DNA of 64,000 nt from Halobacillus yeomjeoni (GTDB lineage Bacteria > Bacillota > Bacilli > Bacillales > Halobacillaceae): assembly GCF_020171525.1 (NCBI RefSeq), contig NZ_JAIVAI010000007.1:62001-126000 (forward strand), given 5' to 3'. Within the stretch, counting starts at the first letter, position 1. Each line of letters begins with the position of its first letter. The position numbers and the translations under genes are program-made. Below, piece after piece: positions 62,651 to 64,000 of this stretch. The notes under the pieces were generated by a model. The model saw nothing but the letters and a program-made list of their open reading frames with translations, did not search any database and had not been told where the DNA came from.

Positions 62651-62832
62651 TAGGACTTCACTTCAGCCAATTCTTTTCTCAATTCTTTCATTTCTACTTC
62701 GATTTTTTCAAGCTGCGCTTCAGCGTTTTGAACGTTTACACCATTAGCTTCTAATTTATCCATATCTCCTTGGATGCGGATATAATCAGATTTCAAAGAA
62801 GCAATCTGATCTTCGATTTCTTTTTTAGTCAT
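62650..62832 (-). CDS. Small coiled-coil protein (SE1832-like)
   Basis: This 60-residue protein is almost entirely heptad-patterned: TKKEIEDQIASLKSDYIRIQ and EAQLEKIEVEMKELRKELAEV. It resembles the short SE1832 family of Bacilli and Staphylococci, whose function is unknown. The frame allows starts at 62841 and 62838, but both lie on top of the SD AAAGGAG. ATG 62832 has eight-base spacing. It is monocistronic. Confidence 0.7.
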   Translation of the reverse strand: MTKKEIEDQIASLKSDYIRIQGDMDKLEANGVNVQNAEAQLEKIEVEMKELRKELAEVKS

Positions 62833-62957
62833 TTGCATCACTCCTTTCTTTCATTGTAGAGGACATGTCAAGATGTTAAAATAGTTTTAATTTTCGACTT
62901 TGAATGACTATTTTATCATGCAAATAGTTTCATTGACCTAGAAGAGGGGTATAAATT

Positions 62958-63806
62958 ATGAAAATTATAAGAAACGAACCACTTGACTGTTTTCTAGAAG
63001 AGGTTGAGTCATTATTACTTCAAAATGAAGCAGCAAATAACCTTCCAATTGGAATTTTAAATCAAATGAAACAGGATCCTTCCAAACTTCATCTTAAGCG
63101 GATACGTATCGCTGATGGAAACACTACCGTCTTTTTGGCCCTGAGAACCCCTCCACATTATTGGATCTTACCTTTTATAAAATCCATGAATCCACAACAT
63201 ATTCGTTTATTAACCACCTACTTGAAAAAACATGATATTGAAGTTCCTGGTGTATTAGGAGAAGAACAAGCGGTGGATGTGTTTGTACAGGAGTGGCAAG
63301 ATGTGAGCAGCTGTCGCCCTGAACTACATATGAAACAAGGGATTTACCTTTTGCGTCACCTCTCTCCATTGAAGCAGCAGGAGGGGAGTTTAGTGGAGGC
63401 TGGGCAAGCCGATAAACCACTGGTTAAACAATGGCTGATTGAATTTGGAAAACAGACGAATGAACTCATAGATGAAGATAGAGCACAAGAACTGGCGGCT
63501 CAAATGGTAGAAGCAAAAAGGGTTCATTTTTGGAAAAGAGCAGGTGTCTATGTTTCTATGGTATGCCGGGCGAGAGAGACGCCTAATGGTGCTACAATCA
63601 ACGGTGTCTTCACACCTGATCAATATAAAAAGAAAGGTTATGCTACTCAATCGGTATGGGCTTTGACGAAGAAATTATTAGACGAAGGGAAAAGTTTCTG
63701 CGCTTTATATACGGATATGGAAAACCCGACATCGAATTCCATCTACCGAAAAATAGGATATGAATGGATTGGGAGTTCAATCGTTTACAAATTCATTCAA
63801 AATTAA
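62958..63806 (+). CDS. GNAT-family N-acetyltransferase
   Basis: This is a 282-residue protein. The C-terminal 130 residues hold a GNAT fold with the acetyl-CoA loop GVFTPDQYKKKGYATQSVWALTKKLL and the following ALYTDMENPTSNSIYRKIGYEWIG, which are typical motifs A and B. The N-terminal half is a degenerate GNAT-like domain, as in two-domain YitI-type proteins. The substrate is unknown. GAGGGG lies eight bases before ATG 62958. Confidence 0.85.
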   Translation: MKIIRNEPLDCFLEEVESLLLQNEAANNLPIGILNQMKQDPSKLHLKRIRIADGNTTVFLALRTPPHYWILPFIKSMNPQHIRLLTTYLKKHDIEVPGVLGEEQAVDVFVQEWQDVSSCRPELHMKQGIYLLRHLSPLKQQEGSLVEAGQADKPLVKQWLIEFGKQTNELIDEDRAQELAAQMVEAKRVHFWKRAGVYVSMVCRARETPNGATINGVFTPDQYKKKGYATQSVWALTKKLLDEGKSFCALYTDMENPTSNSIYRKIGYEWIGSSIVYKFIQN

Positions 63807-64000
63807 TAAGAAGGTAAGGATATTTGATAACAAATAATTACAAAAAGTAAGTATTTTGGAGTAATCCCCAATTAAAACCAGTAATGTGGATGATTTATAC
63901 GTTGTGTCTGAGTAAGTCCAGATAATGAGAAAATATAAGATCTATTGATGAAATTTTCTGTATTTATAGATTTGTGCATGATTCATACGTCCAGTATGAT
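63807..64000. other. Terminal 194 bp without recognised feature
   Basis: AT-rich sequence with no binding site followed by a frame, no hairpin with T-run and no repeat that I recognise. Confidence 0.5.

Noticed and set aside
62927-62952. SigB-like promoter GTTTCA-N14-GGGTAT before the GNAT gene
   Set aside because: The -10 part is the ribosome binding site itself (GAGGGG, eight bases before ATG), which leaves no transcript leader. Most likely coincidence.

Overview
The window looks like a chromosomal segment of a low-GC Gram-positive endospore-former lineage (Bacillaceae), probably a moderately halophilic genus such as Halobacillus or a close relative. The reasons are strong AGGAGG-type ribosome binding sites, a SAM-I riboswitch in front of metY-metX, a divergent htrB/cssRS locus, NiaR, ABC-F and AsnB proteins of Bacillus type, CodY-, Fur- and CcpA-like sites, and osmoadaptation genes (a BCCT betaine carrier and a large cation/proton antiporter). 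The genus is inferred. I see no rRNA, tRNA, CRISPR array, prophage or transposase gene.

Layout. 1-9.6 kb: the end of a DinG-like helicase, an AhpD-like protein, bioY behind a BirA-type operator, a sugar-dehydrogenase-like lipoprotein, an M24 peptidase, rpiA, an uncharacterised Zn/coiled-coil/RQC-like protein, and a DUF4166-kynA pair. 9.7-24.2 kb: a PdaC-like deacetylase, metY-metX under a SAM riboswitch, a three-gene FAD-oxidoreductase cluster, rarD, a lipoprotein behind a SigW-like promoter, a DadA-Rieske oxidoreductase, an EAL-HDOD protein and methionine gamma-lyase. 24.2-33.5 kb: PTS EIIA, fructokinase and sucrose-6-phosphate hydrolase, niaR, cardiolipin synthase, htrB divergent from cssRS, and an acyl-CoA thioesterase. 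33.7-43 kb: a Fur-controlled ferric iron ABC importer, an alanine/Na+ symporter, an ABC-F protein and an M29 aminopeptidase. 43-53 kb: an ECF sigma / anti-sigma / asnB operon, a carotenoid-desaturase-like gene, a 57-residue zinc ribbon protein, the BCCT carrier and kynU-kynB. 53-64 kb: recQ, the ATP-grasp / alpha-E / transglutaminase operon, brnQ with a CodY-like box and a leader terminator, a cation antiporter, a small coiled-coil protein and a GNAT acetyltransferase.

How the genes fit together. kynA and kynU-kynB, about 42 kb apart, make a complete tryptophan-to-anthranilate route. metY-metX and the methionine gamma-lyase are the two opposite arms of methionine metabolism. The fructokinase and invertase with the nearby EIIA suggest sucrose use. 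The sigma/anti-sigma/asnB operon, the PdaC-like enzyme and the SigW-like promoter point to envelope-stress control.

The most striking non-coding signal is a family of non-autonomous mobile elements. There are four copies: two of 468 bp, one of 366 bp and one of 263 bp. Their ends are GGCTCTGTTA-type inverted repeats and they hold two long hairpin modules. Three copies are flanked by perfect 8-bp target duplications and the fourth by a duplication with a one-base deletion. They tend to sit in or beside the T-tracts of terminators. Older relics of the same hairpins lie elsewhere. Short ORFs inside these elements are not genes.
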